Shown one piece after another: positions 43,590 through 53,800 of a stretch of DNA of 64,000 nt; position 1 is the stretch's first letter; each line of letters opens with the position of its first letter. Source of the stretch: an uncultured Paraprevotella sp. (GTDB taxonomy: Bacteria; Bacteroidota; Bacteroidia; Bacteroidales; Bacteroidaceae); contig CALULA010000001.1 in assembly GCA_944321365.1 (NCBI GenBank), positions 124,001 through 188,000 on the forward strand, written 5' to 3'. The notes under the pieces are model-generated. The model worked only from the letters and a program-made list of their open reading frames with translations, made no database searches and was not told where the DNA came from. A program made the position numbers and the translations under genes.

Positions 43590-45314
43590 ATGAAACTGAA
43601 ATATTCTATACAAACAGGTCTTGTGGTGCTTGCCGCCACAATGGCCGGTGTGTCCTGTACGGATACGTGGGACGACCACTACAGTGTGTCGGTCGGCTCC
43701 ACGTCCGGCATCAGTCTGTGGGAAAACCTGCAGCAGGACGAATCCTTGCGTCCGTTTGTCAGGGTGCTCGACTCCTGTGGCTATGGTCGCGTGCTCAGTT
43801 CCAATCAGGTGTATACCGTATGGGCACCTGCCATCACGGAGCAGAAGGCGCAGCAGTGCATAGCCGCTTACCGTGCCGAGGAGGCCGCCGGTGTGCTGAC
43901 GGATGAAAACCGGACGGTGCATCAGTTCATACGCAACCATATCGCGATGTACAGCCAGCAGATTTCCTCGCTGACCGACGACACGGTGTCGATGCTGAAC
44001 GGCAAGCGTATGCATCTGACTCCCACTCAGCTGAATGACGAGGTGAACATGTTGGGCGAGGGCGTCCCCTCTTCCAACGGCATGCTCTATAAGGTGGACG
44101 CGCCGGTCACTTTCTTCCCCAACATCTGGGAGATGATTCAGGAAGAGGCGACGGGCGGAGACGACGGTCTGGACAGCGTGTATAATTACTTCACGCTGTG
44201 GAACCGTGAGGTGCTGGATGTCGAGGCCAGCGTGCCGGGCGAGATTAAGGATGGCCGACAGGAATATCTGGACTCTGTGATGATCCGCTACAATGAGTAT
44301 TTCTCCAATGTGAACGGATACATCAACCGTGAGGATTCCTTATACTGGTTCCTTGCGCCGACCAACAAGGTGTGGCGTGAAAATGTGGAACGTTACGAAC
44401 AGTACTTCGATTATCATGATGACCGTGCCGAGGAGGGTGACTCCTTGCGCTACAACAATGCGGTGAACATGCTGCTGGGGGCATCGTTCTACAACGTCCG
44501 TTACCAGCCGGGGAATAGCTTCAATGCCGACGCCCCCGACTCTATCTGTTCCGTCTTTTATAATTCGTTCTATCCCGGATACTACATGTTTGAGCGTCCG
44601 TTCGACGGTGGCGGCATCCTGAACGGACTGAATCATTCGGAGTGTTCCAACGGGCGGCTGTACACGACTCCCGAATGGCGGGTGCCGGACACCAAGACCT
44701 CTTTCATGCGGACGATAAAGGTGGAGGCCGAGGTGTCGGACAATTACAGCGCGGTCATGCTGGATGCTGACACCCCGGAAGATTCCGCGAGAATGATTGT
44801 GACGGTTGTCGAGTCGAACGGCCTGTTCCCCGTTTCCGGCGTATTGGGGGGAAATCCCAGTTATATTGTCGTGAGCGACCGTCAGACACCGGACCGTCAG
44901 AACCGTCCGGAAATCACATTCCACATTCCGAACACGTTGTCCAACTGTCCTTATACCATCAAGGTGGTGTGTGCCACGCCTCTGGCCGGAGACATCAACA
45001 ATGTGGATGACGCTCTGCTCAAGCGCAGGATTTCGGCTTGGATAAATTATTATGAAAGCACGTCCGGCACACTGAAGACCAATCCGGATGCTCTGGAAGC
45101 CGATGTGGAGGTAGATGCCACGAAAATGGATACGATTACGGTGGGTGAGAATGTTGTTTTCCCGGTTTGCAACTACGGTGAAGACAATCCGAAAGTGGAG
45201 CTGACATTGCGGTCTATTCAAAGAACTACGCCCAGCGGGTATGCCAAACCTTTGCTCATCGACTGCATTATATTTGAACCCCATCCGGAAGCGGCCAGTG
45301 CTGACGAAAACTGA
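43590..45314 (+). CDS. FAS1-domain lipoprotein
   Basis: 574 residues with lipoprotein signal AGVSC (Cys23), followed by TDTWDDHY. Two FAS1-like units: NQVYTVWAPAITEQKAQQ (about 71-88) and SLYWFLAPTNKVWRENVE (about 250-267). The C-terminal 200 residues look beta-rich (EITFHIPNTLSNCPYTIKVV) and end KPLLIDCIIFEPHPE, similar in style to the end of the preceding lipoprotein (FMIDYLELVP). This suggests a related C-terminal domain in both. It lies 31 bp after its neighbour. I cannot name a ligand. Confidence 0.72.
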   Translation: MKLKYSIQTGLVVLAATMAGVSCTDTWDDHYSVSVGSTSGISLWENLQQDESLRPFVRVLDSCGYGRVLSSNQVYTVWAPAITEQKAQQCIAAYRAEEAAGVLTDENRTVHQFIRNHIAMYSQQISSLTDDTVSMLNGKRMHLTPTQLNDEVNMLGEGVPSSNGMLYKVDAPVTFFPNIWEMIQEEATGGDDGLDSVYNYFTLWNREVLDVEASVPGEIKDGRQEYLDSVMIRYNEYFSNVNGYINREDSLYWFLAPTNKVWRENVERYEQYFDYHDDRAEEGDSLRYNNAVNMLLGASFYNVRYQPGNSFNADAPDSICSVFYNSFYPGYYMFERPFDGGGILNGLNHSECSNGRLYTTPEWRVPDTKTSFMRTIKVEAEVSDNYSAVMLDADTPEDSARMIVTVVESNGLFPVSGVLGGNPSYIVVSDRQTPDRQNRPEITFHIPNTLSNCPYTIKVVCATPLAGDINNVDDALLKRRISAWINYYESTSGTLKTNPDALEADVEVDATKMDTITVGENVVFPVCNYGEDNPKVELTLRSIQRTTPSGYAKPLLIDCIIFEPHPEAASADEN

Positions 45315-45344
45315 TTGTAGAACCCTTATTAGAGCGTTTGAATA

Positions 45345-48300
45345 ATGAAAAGATACAGATTCTATTGTTTGGCCTTGCTGATGGCCGGCGCATTGGGCGG
45401 TCATGCCCAGGACGTGACGGCTGTGGCTGACACCGCTTCGGCGGCAGCTCCTTCATCGGCCGGCAACACCATAAAGAAAAAAGAGGTAAAGACACGTCCG
45501 GTGAGCGGACGGGTGTGCAGCGTATCGGCTGGGAATCCGTTGCCGGGCGCGCTGGTCAGCGTGAGCGGCTATGACGGCTACAGTACGCTGACCGAGGAAG
45601 ACGGCACGTTCAAGCTGAATGTGCCGGAGTATGCCACGGCGTTGAAGGTTACCGCCCCCGACCATAACACGGTGCGGGTGGGCATCAACAAGTCGGGTCT
45701 GCTCCGTGATGTGGTGATGTATTCCACCATGACGAAGGCAAAATACACTGCGGATGACAACATCACCAATACCGTGCAGGCCACGGACTTCGCCTTCAGC
45801 CCGGAGCTGAACATCACCTCCGAAATCGGAAACCAGCTGGGCGGCTACGTGCGCACCATCTCGCGCGGCGGCACTCCCGGCATCGGCAACTACATGCAGA
45901 TGAACGGCATCAACTCGCTGTACAGCAACGCCCAGCCGCTTATCGTCATAGACGGGGTGATTGTCGACCAGCAATATAGCCGCACGATGCTCCACGACGG
46001 TTTCTACAACGACATCCTGACCTCGTTTAATGTGAATGAGATCAAGAGCGTAAAGGTCATCTCCAACGGAACGGCCATTTACGGCTCCAAGGGCGCCAAC
46101 GGTGTCATCTTGATAGAGACCAAGCGCAATACCAGTCTGGCTACGAAAATCGATGCCACGGTCTCGGTGGGCATTACCTTGTTGCCCAAATCGCTGCCCA
46201 TGATGAACGGCAGCCAGTTCAAGACCTATGCTTCCGATTTGTTGAAATCCACAGGGACAAGTGTGACAGACTTCTCGTTCCTGACCAATGATCCGAACAA
46301 CTATTATTATAATAAGTATAATAACAATACGGATTGGAGCGATTATATCTACGATCAGGCCTTTTCGCAGAACTACGGCATCACGGTGCAGGGAGGTGAT
46401 GATGTGGCCAGCTATTTCCTGGCCTTGGGATACAATGGAGCCAACAGCGTGCTGAAAGACAATAATATGAACCGTCTGAACATCCGTTTCAACACGGACA
46501 TCAACATGTTCAAGCGTCTGTCCGTCCGCTTCGATGCTTCCTACAGCAACGTGACACGCAACCTGAAGGACCAGGGCGCACCGGAGTCATACGATGAAGG
46601 TACGGTGACCTCCGTCAACTATCTGGGGCTGGTGAAAAGCCCCATGCTCAGCCCCTATTCCTATGTGGGCCGCCAGATTTCCACCGTGGCCTACGACGAT
46701 GTTGACGAGAACTATCTGGACCAGGCTCTCTCCTCACTGGGCAATGCGAACTACCGCCTGGCCAATCCCGTTGCTTTCAACGAGTATGGCACGGCACAGA
46801 ACAAGAACTATTTCGAGAACTCATATTTGAACATCGCCGTCACGCCGAAATGGGAGTTCAACAAGCATCTTTATATCAGCTCGCTCTTCAGCTATACGCT
46901 GACCAACACGAGCGACATGTACTACGTGCCCGTCAACGGCGTGCCCTCCTACTACGTGTCGTCACTCGGCGAGACGCGTGAAAATGAGATCCGTTCTCTC
47001 TATTCCTCACAGAACTCCATCACGAGCGACACCCGTATCGTGTGGGAGAACCAGTATGGCGCGCACAGCGTGGACCTCATGGGCGGTTTCCGTTATATGA
47101 ACGACAGCTACAAGGTGGACACCCAGCTGGGTTATAACACCGGTAGTGACAAGACACCGTTCATCAACAACACCATGAACAAGCAGACCACCGGTCTGAG
47201 CGATGAGTGGGCTTCCATCTCATGGTACGGACAGGCGCACTACGACTACAGGAAACGCTATTTCGTGGAAGGTAACCTGGCCGTGGAGACCTCCTCGCGT
47301 TTCGGCAAGAACGCCCAGGACGGTTTCAAACTGGGCGGTGTGCGCTGGGGCGTGTTCCCCGGCATTCAGGCCGGATGGGTGCTGAGCAATGAAAGCTGGT
47401 TCGACGTGCCGGGCATCGACTACGCGAAGTTCAGCATGGGATATGACGTGAGCGGCAATGACGGCATCGACTTCAATGCCACACGGACCTATTTCGAGAG
47501 CATCCTGTTCCAGGGGCAGGCCAACGGTCTGGTGCTGGGCAATATCGGTAACGACGAGGCACAGTGGGAGACCACCCGTCGTTTCAACTTCGGCACCGAC
47601 CTGAACTTCCTGAACAATCGTCTGAATGTGAAGTTCGATGTGTTCAAGAGCTGGACGGACAACCTGCTGACCTACCATTCCCTGAGCTTCGTCACGGGTC
47701 TGGAGAACAACTGGGTGAACGGCGGTTCGCTGGAGAACAAAGGCTTTACGCTGTCTTTCAACGCCCATTTGCTGGCCCGGAAAGACTGGAACTGGGAACT
47801 GGGTGCCAGCGTGGGACACTACAAGAACAAGCTGACCGCCCTGCCCGACGGTGCGGACGCCGTGACCACAGAGGTTTATGGTGCTACCATCCGCTCGCAG
47901 ATCGGCATGCCCGTGAATATGTTCTACGGGTATAAGACGACCCCCACATCGACCGGAACCTACGTGTATGCACGGTCAGAAGAGGCGGCTGCCGACGGGC
48001 TGTATGTGCTGGCCGAGAACGGTGTGGACCACATACCTTTCGGTGCCGGCGACGTGAAGTTTGTGGATGTCAACGGCGACAAGGAGATCAATGAGGCCGA
48101 CATGCAGATTATCGGCGACCCGAATCCCGACATCTATGGCAATATCTTCACCTCGGTAAGCTACAAGCGTCTGCGTCTGGACGTGAATTTCAACTACAGC
48201 CTGGGTAACGACGCCTACAACTACCTGCGTTCTCAGCTGGAAGGCGGCAACCGTTTCTTCAACCAGTCTGTGTCGATGGCGAACCGCTGGACCTATGAAG

Positions 48301-48614
48301 GTCATGTGACCGACATGCCTAAGGTGACATGGGAAGACCCCGTGGGCAATGCCCGCTTCAGCGACCGCTGGATCGAAGACGCCAGCTATCTGCGCCTGAA
48401 AGCTGTCACGCTGAGTTATGAGTTGCCTATCAACAACACCTTTATCCACGGCCTGACATTCTGGGGACAAGCCAACAATGTGTTCACCGTCTCCAAGTAT
48501 CTGGGGGCCGACCCTGAGTTCTCGTTGGGCAACAGCGTGCTGGACCAGGGCATCGACCGTGGTTTGCTGGCTAACTGCCGCAGTTTCATGCTTGGTATTA
48601 AAATCAATCTTTAA
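45345..48614 (+). CDS. SusC/RagA-family TonB-dependent transporter (pair 2), atypical N-terminus
   Basis: 1089 residues. The signal peptide (1-21, GGHAQ) is followed by an Ala/Ser/Lys linker (about 22-50), then a carboxypeptidase-regulatory-like domain (VSGRVCSVSAGNPLPGALVSV). The usual TonB-box-like LDEVVV is only weakly matched by LRDVVMYST (120-128), and the normal LQGRVPGV plug entry is replaced by IGNQLGGYVRTISRGG. Later plug signatures are normal (PLIVIDGVIVD, ISNGTAIYGSKGANGVI), and the barrel ends FMLGIKINL. It is 30 bp after the third FAS1 gene and 11 bp before its SusD. It shares the operon with a more typical SusC, so the two probably import different ligands. Confidence 0.93.
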   Translation: MKRYRFYCLALLMAGALGGHAQDVTAVADTASAAAPSSAGNTIKKKEVKTRPVSGRVCSVSAGNPLPGALVSVSGYDGYSTLTEEDGTFKLNVPEYATALKVTAPDHNTVRVGINKSGLLRDVVMYSTMTKAKYTADDNITNTVQATDFAFSPELNITSEIGNQLGGYVRTISRGGTPGIGNYMQMNGINSLYSNAQPLIVIDGVIVDQQYSRTMLHDGFYNDILTSFNVNEIKSVKVISNGTAIYGSKGANGVILIETKRNTSLATKIDATVSVGITLLPKSLPMMNGSQFKTYASDLLKSTGTSVTDFSFLTNDPNNYYYNKYNNNTDWSDYIYDQAFSQNYGITVQGGDDVASYFLALGYNGANSVLKDNNMNRLNIRFNTDINMFKRLSVRFDASYSNVTRNLKDQGAPESYDEGTVTSVNYLGLVKSPMLSPYSYVGRQISTVAYDDVDENYLDQALSSLGNANYRLANPVAFNEYGTAQNKNYFENSYLNIAVTPKWEFNKHLYISSLFSYTLTNTSDMYYVPVNGVPSYYVSSLGETRENEIRSLYSSQNSITSDTRIVWENQYGAHSVDLMGGFRYMNDSYKVDTQLGYNTGSDKTPFINNTMNKQTTGLSDEWASISWYGQAHYDYRKRYFVEGNLAVETSSRFGKNAQDGFKLGGVRWGVFPGIQAGWVLSNESWFDVPGIDYAKFSMGYDVSGNDGIDFNATRTYFESILFQGQANGLVLGNIGNDEAQWETTRRFNFGTDLNFLNNRLNVKFDVFKSWTDNLLTYHSLSFVTGLENNWVNGGSLENKGFTLSFNAHLLARKDWNWELGASVGHYKNKLTALPDGADAVTTEVYGATIRSQIGMPVNMFYGYKTTPTSTGTYVYARSEEAAADGLYVLAENGVDHIPFGAGDVKFVDVNGDKEINEADMQIIGDPNPDIYGNIFTSVSYKRLRLDVNFNYSLGNDAYNYLRSQLEGGNRFFNQSVSMANRWTYEGHVTDMPKVTWEDPVGNARFSDRWIEDASYLRLKAVTLSYELPINNTFIHGLTFWGQANNVFTVSKYLGADPEFSLGNSVLDQGIDRGLLANCRSFMLGIKINL

Positions 48615-48625
48615 TTCTGTCACTT

Positions 48626-50527
48626 ATGAAATTGAAATCTTATATATTACAGATAGCGATGGCGGCTGCCGGAGCGGCTTTCCTCGGCTCGTGCGAGGAC
48701 ATGCTCGAACCCGATTCGAACTATGTGCTGTATGATGCGGACCATCTGAAAACCCCGGCGGATACGGCCAATTCTCTGGTAGGTATCATCTACAAACTGC
48801 AGGCTGTGGGCGACCGGACCCACTTGTTGGGCGAGGTGCGCGGCGACCTGGTGCGGCTCACATCGGCCGCACATGCCGACCTGCGCCAGCTGGCCGACTT
48901 CTCCGTGGACGACGACAACCGCTACAACAACCCGCGGGATTATTACGCCGTCATCAACAATTGCAACTACTACATAGCCTATGCCGACTCCAATGCCTTT
49001 GACAACCGCGGCAACCGTATCTTCGACAAGGAGATTGCCCAAGTGAAAGCCATCCGGGCATGGACTTACCTGCAACTGGCCCTGAACTACGGCAAGGTGC
49101 CGTTCTACACCGAGCCGCTGCTGACGGAGCAGGATGCCAACAACGTGAGTCTGGACGTGGCAGACCGCAAGGACCTGGAAGCCATCTGCGACTACCTCAT
49201 TCCGGACCTGCTTCCCTATGCAGAGGTGGGCTGGCCCGCCTTGCATACGGTGGGAAGTATCTTCATGGCCAACTGCTTCTTTCCGGTGAAGATGGTGCTG
49301 GGCGACCTTTATCTGTGGAAAGCCACGCTGTCGGGCAACCGCAACTATTACCGCGAGGCCGCGCGTTATTACTACAGCTGGATCCTGGACAACCGCTCTC
49401 TGGGCGACCTTGAGCAGAAGTCACCCTTCATCGTATCCTCATCGATCGATGTTACCTGGTACAGCAACAACAACAATATGGCCGCGGTCATGTCCACTCT
49501 CGGCTCGCTCTACAGCATGGCGGCTAACCATTATGGCAACGAGACGTTCACCATCATTCCGATGGACACGGCATCGGCCCAGGGCTACTTCAGTGAAGTG
49601 AGGAACTTGTACAACTCACCGGTGGACGAAGGTGTTGTCGACACGTCCACTCCGGTAAGCATCATGCCTTCCACACACCTGCAGGAGATCAGCCGGGCGC
49701 AGTCTTACTGCTATCTGCGGCTGATAAATGATGAGGAGGTGTCTATGCCGATTATTCCGGACGAGCTTCTTTATGAAGGCGACCTGCGCCTGGCGGCGGT
49801 ATGGTCAAGCAGGATGTTCAACACGACCGTTGGCGGTATGTCCGGCAGCTATGAATATTCATACATATCCAAGTTGGACCAGCGCAACATCTCTGTCTAC
49901 CGTCAGACAGACGTTTGGCTCCGTCTAGCCGAGGCGTTGAACAACGGCGGTCTGCCCCGTTATGCCTATGCCATTCTGGCTACAGGGCTGAGCGAGGATG
50001 TGCTGAACGACAGCATCCTGGCTTACTGCAGCCGTGAGGACAGCTCTTTTGTTAACTCACTGGATCCGGAGGGATACATCGCCGCCAATTATTTCTCGCG
50101 TAACGGACTGGATGCCACCTCTACGAACCAAATCAACACGATAGGCATCCATTCGCGTGGCTGCGGTTACGCTGAGCGCAATCCGGACTATGCCTACCCG
50201 ATGGTGGACTCCATGGATGTTGACGGAAACCCGATCAACGGCTATACAGGGCAAAGCCGGCAACAGTGGGCGCAGCAGAAACTGACCGCCGAGCAGGCTG
50301 CCGTGGACAGCATGATCATCAACGAGATGGCACTGGAGACCTGTTTCGAGGGCAAACGTTTCTACGACCTGATGCGCTTTGCCAAACGTTATCACGACAA
50401 CGAGTGGGTGGCCGGTCCGGTCAGCCGACGCAACGGCGAGGACAATCAGGACCTGGGCCTTTACAGCAAGTTGATGGATGAGAACAACTGGTATATGAGT
50501 TGGAACCATCAGATCGGCCCGCGCTAA
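48626..50527 (+). CDS. SusD/RagB-family surface lipoprotein (pair 2)
   Basis: 633 residues, lipoprotein signal LGSC (Cys23) followed by EDMLEPDSN, an acidic export-type start. The SusD helical core is visible in VKAIRAWTYLQLALNYGKVPFYTEPL, broken across the TPR-like region, and NEMALETCFEGKRFYDLMRFAKR is the C-terminal SusD signature. Partner of the SusC encoded 11 bp upstream; last gene of the operon, with a terminator 31 bp after the stop. It is longer than SusD 1 and divergent from it, which argues for separate substrates. Confidence 0.93.
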   Translation: MKLKSYILQIAMAAAGAAFLGSCEDMLEPDSNYVLYDADHLKTPADTANSLVGIIYKLQAVGDRTHLLGEVRGDLVRLTSAAHADLRQLADFSVDDDNRYNNPRDYYAVINNCNYYIAYADSNAFDNRGNRIFDKEIAQVKAIRAWTYLQLALNYGKVPFYTEPLLTEQDANNVSLDVADRKDLEAICDYLIPDLLPYAEVGWPALHTVGSIFMANCFFPVKMVLGDLYLWKATLSGNRNYYREAARYYYSWILDNRSLGDLEQKSPFIVSSSIDVTWYSNNNNMAAVMSTLGSLYSMAANHYGNETFTIIPMDTASAQGYFSEVRNLYNSPVDEGVVDTSTPVSIMPSTHLQEISRAQSYCYLRLINDEEVSMPIIPDELLYEGDLRLAAVWSSRMFNTTVGGMSGSYEYSYISKLDQRNISVYRQTDVWLRLAEALNNGGLPRYAYAILATGLSEDVLNDSILAYCSREDSSFVNSLDPEGYIAANYFSRNGLDATSTNQINTIGIHSRGCGYAERNPDYAYPMVDSMDVDGNPINGYTGQSRQQWAQQKLTAEQAAVDSMIINEMALETCFEGKRFYDLMRFAKRYHDNEWVAGPVSRRNGEDNQDLGLYSKLMDENNWYMSWNHQIGPR

Positions 50528-50557
50528 GAGGGCATGTCCCTGAGCAGATATGAAAAG

Positions 50558-50595
50558 TCGCGCCTCCGCATCCGTTGCGGGGGCGCGATTTCTTT
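50558..50595 (+). terminator. intrinsic terminator of the FAS1/SusCD operon
   Basis: A 13-bp GC-rich stem with one G-T pair (50558-50570 with 50576-50588), 5-base loop, then TTTCTTT. It begins 31 bp after the last stop codon. Confidence 0.8.
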
Positions 50596-50688
50596 ATGTG
50601 CGGTGCAGACCGGCCCGGAAAAGCCTCACCCTGTTTCGCGCCCTGCCGCGGGAATGGCAGAGGCTCTGTGCAGGATTGCCCGCACCCT

Positions 50689-50738
50689 TGCGCAAGGACG
50701 GCGGCGACTTTGCGCAAGGACGGTGGCAGTCTTGCGCA
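50689..50738. repeat. array D of 22-bp-spaced TTGCGCAAGG palindromes
   Basis: TGCGCA cores start at 50689, 50711 and 50733, exactly 22 bp apart, each with AAG after it. A decayed copy in register lies at 50667 (TGTGCA). Units one and two agree at 17 of 22 positions (both continue GGACGG). The core matches array C, 20 kb away, while the spacers differ. Confidence 0.8.
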
Positions 50739-50824
50739 AGAAAAACGCAACATGCCCGCTTCCCGATTTGTAGTGCCGCTACGGCTTTTTTGTGGAAATG
50801 CTTTCTATTCTGAAAAAGAAATCG

Positions 50825-50832
50825 TATTTTTG
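50825..50832 (+). promoter_or_regulatory. -7 element for ileS
   Basis: TATTTTTG, an exact TAnnTTTG match, 40 bp before ATG 50873. A TTTC lies 19 bp upstream in place of TTTG. This placement excludes the longer open frame from 50792. Confidence 0.55.
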
Positions 50833-50872
50833 CCAAAATTTTACAGCAGCGCAAAAAAGTAACATACAATAT

Positions 50873-53800
50873 ATGACAAAGAAATTTGCAGAACGTACAC
50901 AACTGAATCTCTCCGAGGTGAACAAGGAGGTGCTGAAGATGTGGGATGATGCCGACGTCTTCCACCGCAGTATGACAGAACGTGAAGGATGTCCTTCGTT
51001 TATATTCTACGAAGGCCCCCCCTCGGCCAACGGGCATCCGGGCATTCATCACGTGCTGGCACGCTCCATAAAGGATACGTTCTGCCGTTTCAAGACCATG
51101 AAAGGCTTTCAGGTGCGCCGCAAGGCCGGCTGGGACACCCACGGACTGCCCGTGGAGCTGGGCGTGGAGAAAGAGCTGGGCATCACGAAAGAAGATATCG
51201 GGAAGACCATCTCCATCGAGGACTATAACCGCAAGTGCCGCACCAACGTGATGATGTACACCGAGGAATGGACCGATCTGAGCCACAAGATGGGCTATTG
51301 GGTGGACATGGAACATCCTTACATCACCTACGACAACAAGTACATCGAGAGCCTGTGGTGGCTGCTGAAGCAGCTATATGTCAAAGGGCTGCTCTACAAG
51401 GGCTACACCATACAGCCCTATTCACCCGCCGCCGGCACGGGACTCAGCTCGCATGAGCTGAACCAGCCGGGCTGCTACCGCGACGTGAAGGACACGACGG
51501 TGACGGCACAGTTCCGCATTGCCGACCCGCGTCCGGAGATGACGGGGTGGGGCACGCCTTACTTCCTGGCGTGGACCACTACGCCCTGGACCTTGCCTTC
51601 GAACACGGCACTCTGCGTAGGTCCGAAGATTGAATATGTATGCGTGCGTACCTATAACATATACAGCGGCGAGCCTGTGACGGTCGTTATGGCCAAGGCC
51701 CGCCTGAACGCTTATCTGGATTCCAGGGGAGCAGAGCTTCCGCTGGAGGACTACAAGCCGGGCGACAAAGTGGTGCCCTACCGCGTGGTGGGCGAATACG
51801 TCGGGCAGGAGCTGACTGGCATGCACTATGAGCAGCTCTTCCCGTGGGTGAATCCCGGCGAGGGAGCTTTCCGTGTCATTGCGGGCGACTACGTGACCAC
51901 GGAGGACGGTACGGGCATTGTGCACATCGCGCCCACGTTCGGTGCGGACGATGCTTTCGTGGCCAAGGCCGCCGGTGTGCCGCCGCTTCAGCTGGTGAAC
52001 CGTAAGGGCGAATTGCGCCCGATGGTGGACCTCACGGGCAAGTTCTATCCGCTGGAAGAGCTGGACGAGAACTTTGTCCGGCAAAACGTGAACACGGAAC
52101 TGTACGGCCCGTGGGCCGGTTGTTTCGTGAAGAATGCCTACGACCCGGCAAAGACAGACAAGGATGAGACACTCGATGTGGCCTTGTGCATGGAACTGAA
52201 GCAGCGCGGCATGGCGTTCAAGATAGAGAAGCACGTGCACAACTATCCGCACTGCTGGCGCACGGACAAGCCTATCCTTTATTATCCGTTGGACAGCTGG
52301 TTTATCCGCAGTACGGCAGCCAAGGAGCGCATGATAGAACTGAACCGCACCATCAACTGGAAGCCCCAGTCGACAGGTACGGGCCGTTTCGGCAAATGGC
52401 TGGAGAATCTGAACGACTGGAACCTGAGCCGCAGCCGCTATTGGGGCACACCGTTGCCCATCTGGCGGTCGGAAGAGGGCGAGGAGCTGTGCATCGGCTC
52501 GCTGGCTGAGCTTTATGCCGAGATAGACAAGGCCGTGGCTGCCGGTGTGATGAGCACCAACGTCTTGCGCGAAAAGGGTTTTGTGCCGGGCGACTACAGC
52601 CAGGAGAACTATGACCGCATCGACCTGCACCGTCCTTTTGTGGATGATGTGGTGCTGGTCAGCCCGACGGGCAAGCCTATGCGCCGCGAGGCCGACCTGA
52701 TCGACGTCTGGTTCGATTCCGGCGCCATGCCCTATGCGCAGATACACTATCCTTTCGAGCACAGGCAAGAGCTGGACGACCGCGTCGTCTATCCGGCAGA
52801 TTTTATCGCCGAGGGCGTAGACCAGACGCGCGGATGGTTCTTCACCCTGCATGCCATTGCTACGATGGTGTTCGACAGTGTGGCCTACAAGGCCGTGATT
52901 TCCAACGGACTGGTGCTCGACAAGAACGGAAACAAGATGTCCAAGCGGTTGGGCAATGCCGTTGATCCTTTTGCCACGATAGAGAAGTACGGTTCCGATG
53001 CCGTGCGGTGGTACATGCTGACCAACTCCGCTCCGTGGGACAACCTGAAGTTCGACGAAGCCGGAGTGCAGGAAGTGAGCCGCACATTCTTCGGCAAGCT
53101 GTTCCAGACTTATTCATTCCTGACCATGTACGCCAACGTGGACGGCTGGCATTATGCCGAGGATGAGATACCTGTGGCTGAACGTCCGGAGATAGACCGA
53201 TGGATTCTGTCGGAACTGAATTCGCTGGTGAAGGCCGTGGACGCTTGTTATGACGATTATGAGCCGACACGTGCCGGACGTCTGATGCAAGACTTTGTGA
53301 TAGACAACGTGAGCAACTGGTTCGTCCGTCTGAGCCGCAAGCGTTTCTGGGGCAGCGCGATGAGCCGTGACAAACTGTCGGCCTACCAGACTCTTTACAC
53401 CTGTCTGGAGACTGTGGCCAAACTGATGGCCCCCATTGCTCCCTACTACGCCGACCGCCTTTATGGCGACCTGACGGCTGCCACCGGGCGTGCGGAGGCC
53501 GACAGCGTACATCTGGCTCATTTCCCGGAATGCGACGAAAGCCGTATCGACAAAGGATTGGAATACCGTATGGAGCTGGCTCAGCAGATCACGTCGATGG
53601 TGCTTTCTCTGCGCAAGAAAGAGAAGATTATCGTACGTCAGCCCCTGCAATGCATATCCATTCCGGCCGGTGATGCCGAACGCCGGGCAAGCATAGAGGC
53701 TGTGAAACAGCTGATTCTGGACGAGGTGAACGTCAAGGAACTGCGTTTTGTAGAGGGCGACGGCATGCTGGTGAAGCGTGTGAAATGCAACTTCCGTACG

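Larger units (their letters stand above)
50528..50872. other. intergenic region before ileS, no gene seen
   Basis: These 345 bases hold the operon terminator (50558-50595), 22-bp array D (50667-50738) and the ileS -7 element (50825-50832). Open frames starting in the region cross the array and change register with each unit. Confidence 0.7.

Noticed and set aside
33425..50527. Polysaccharide utilisation locus for a specific glycan
   Set aside because: No glycoside hydrolase, lyase, esterase, hybrid two-component sensor or ECF sigma/anti-sigma pair is encoded, so no glycan can be proposed.
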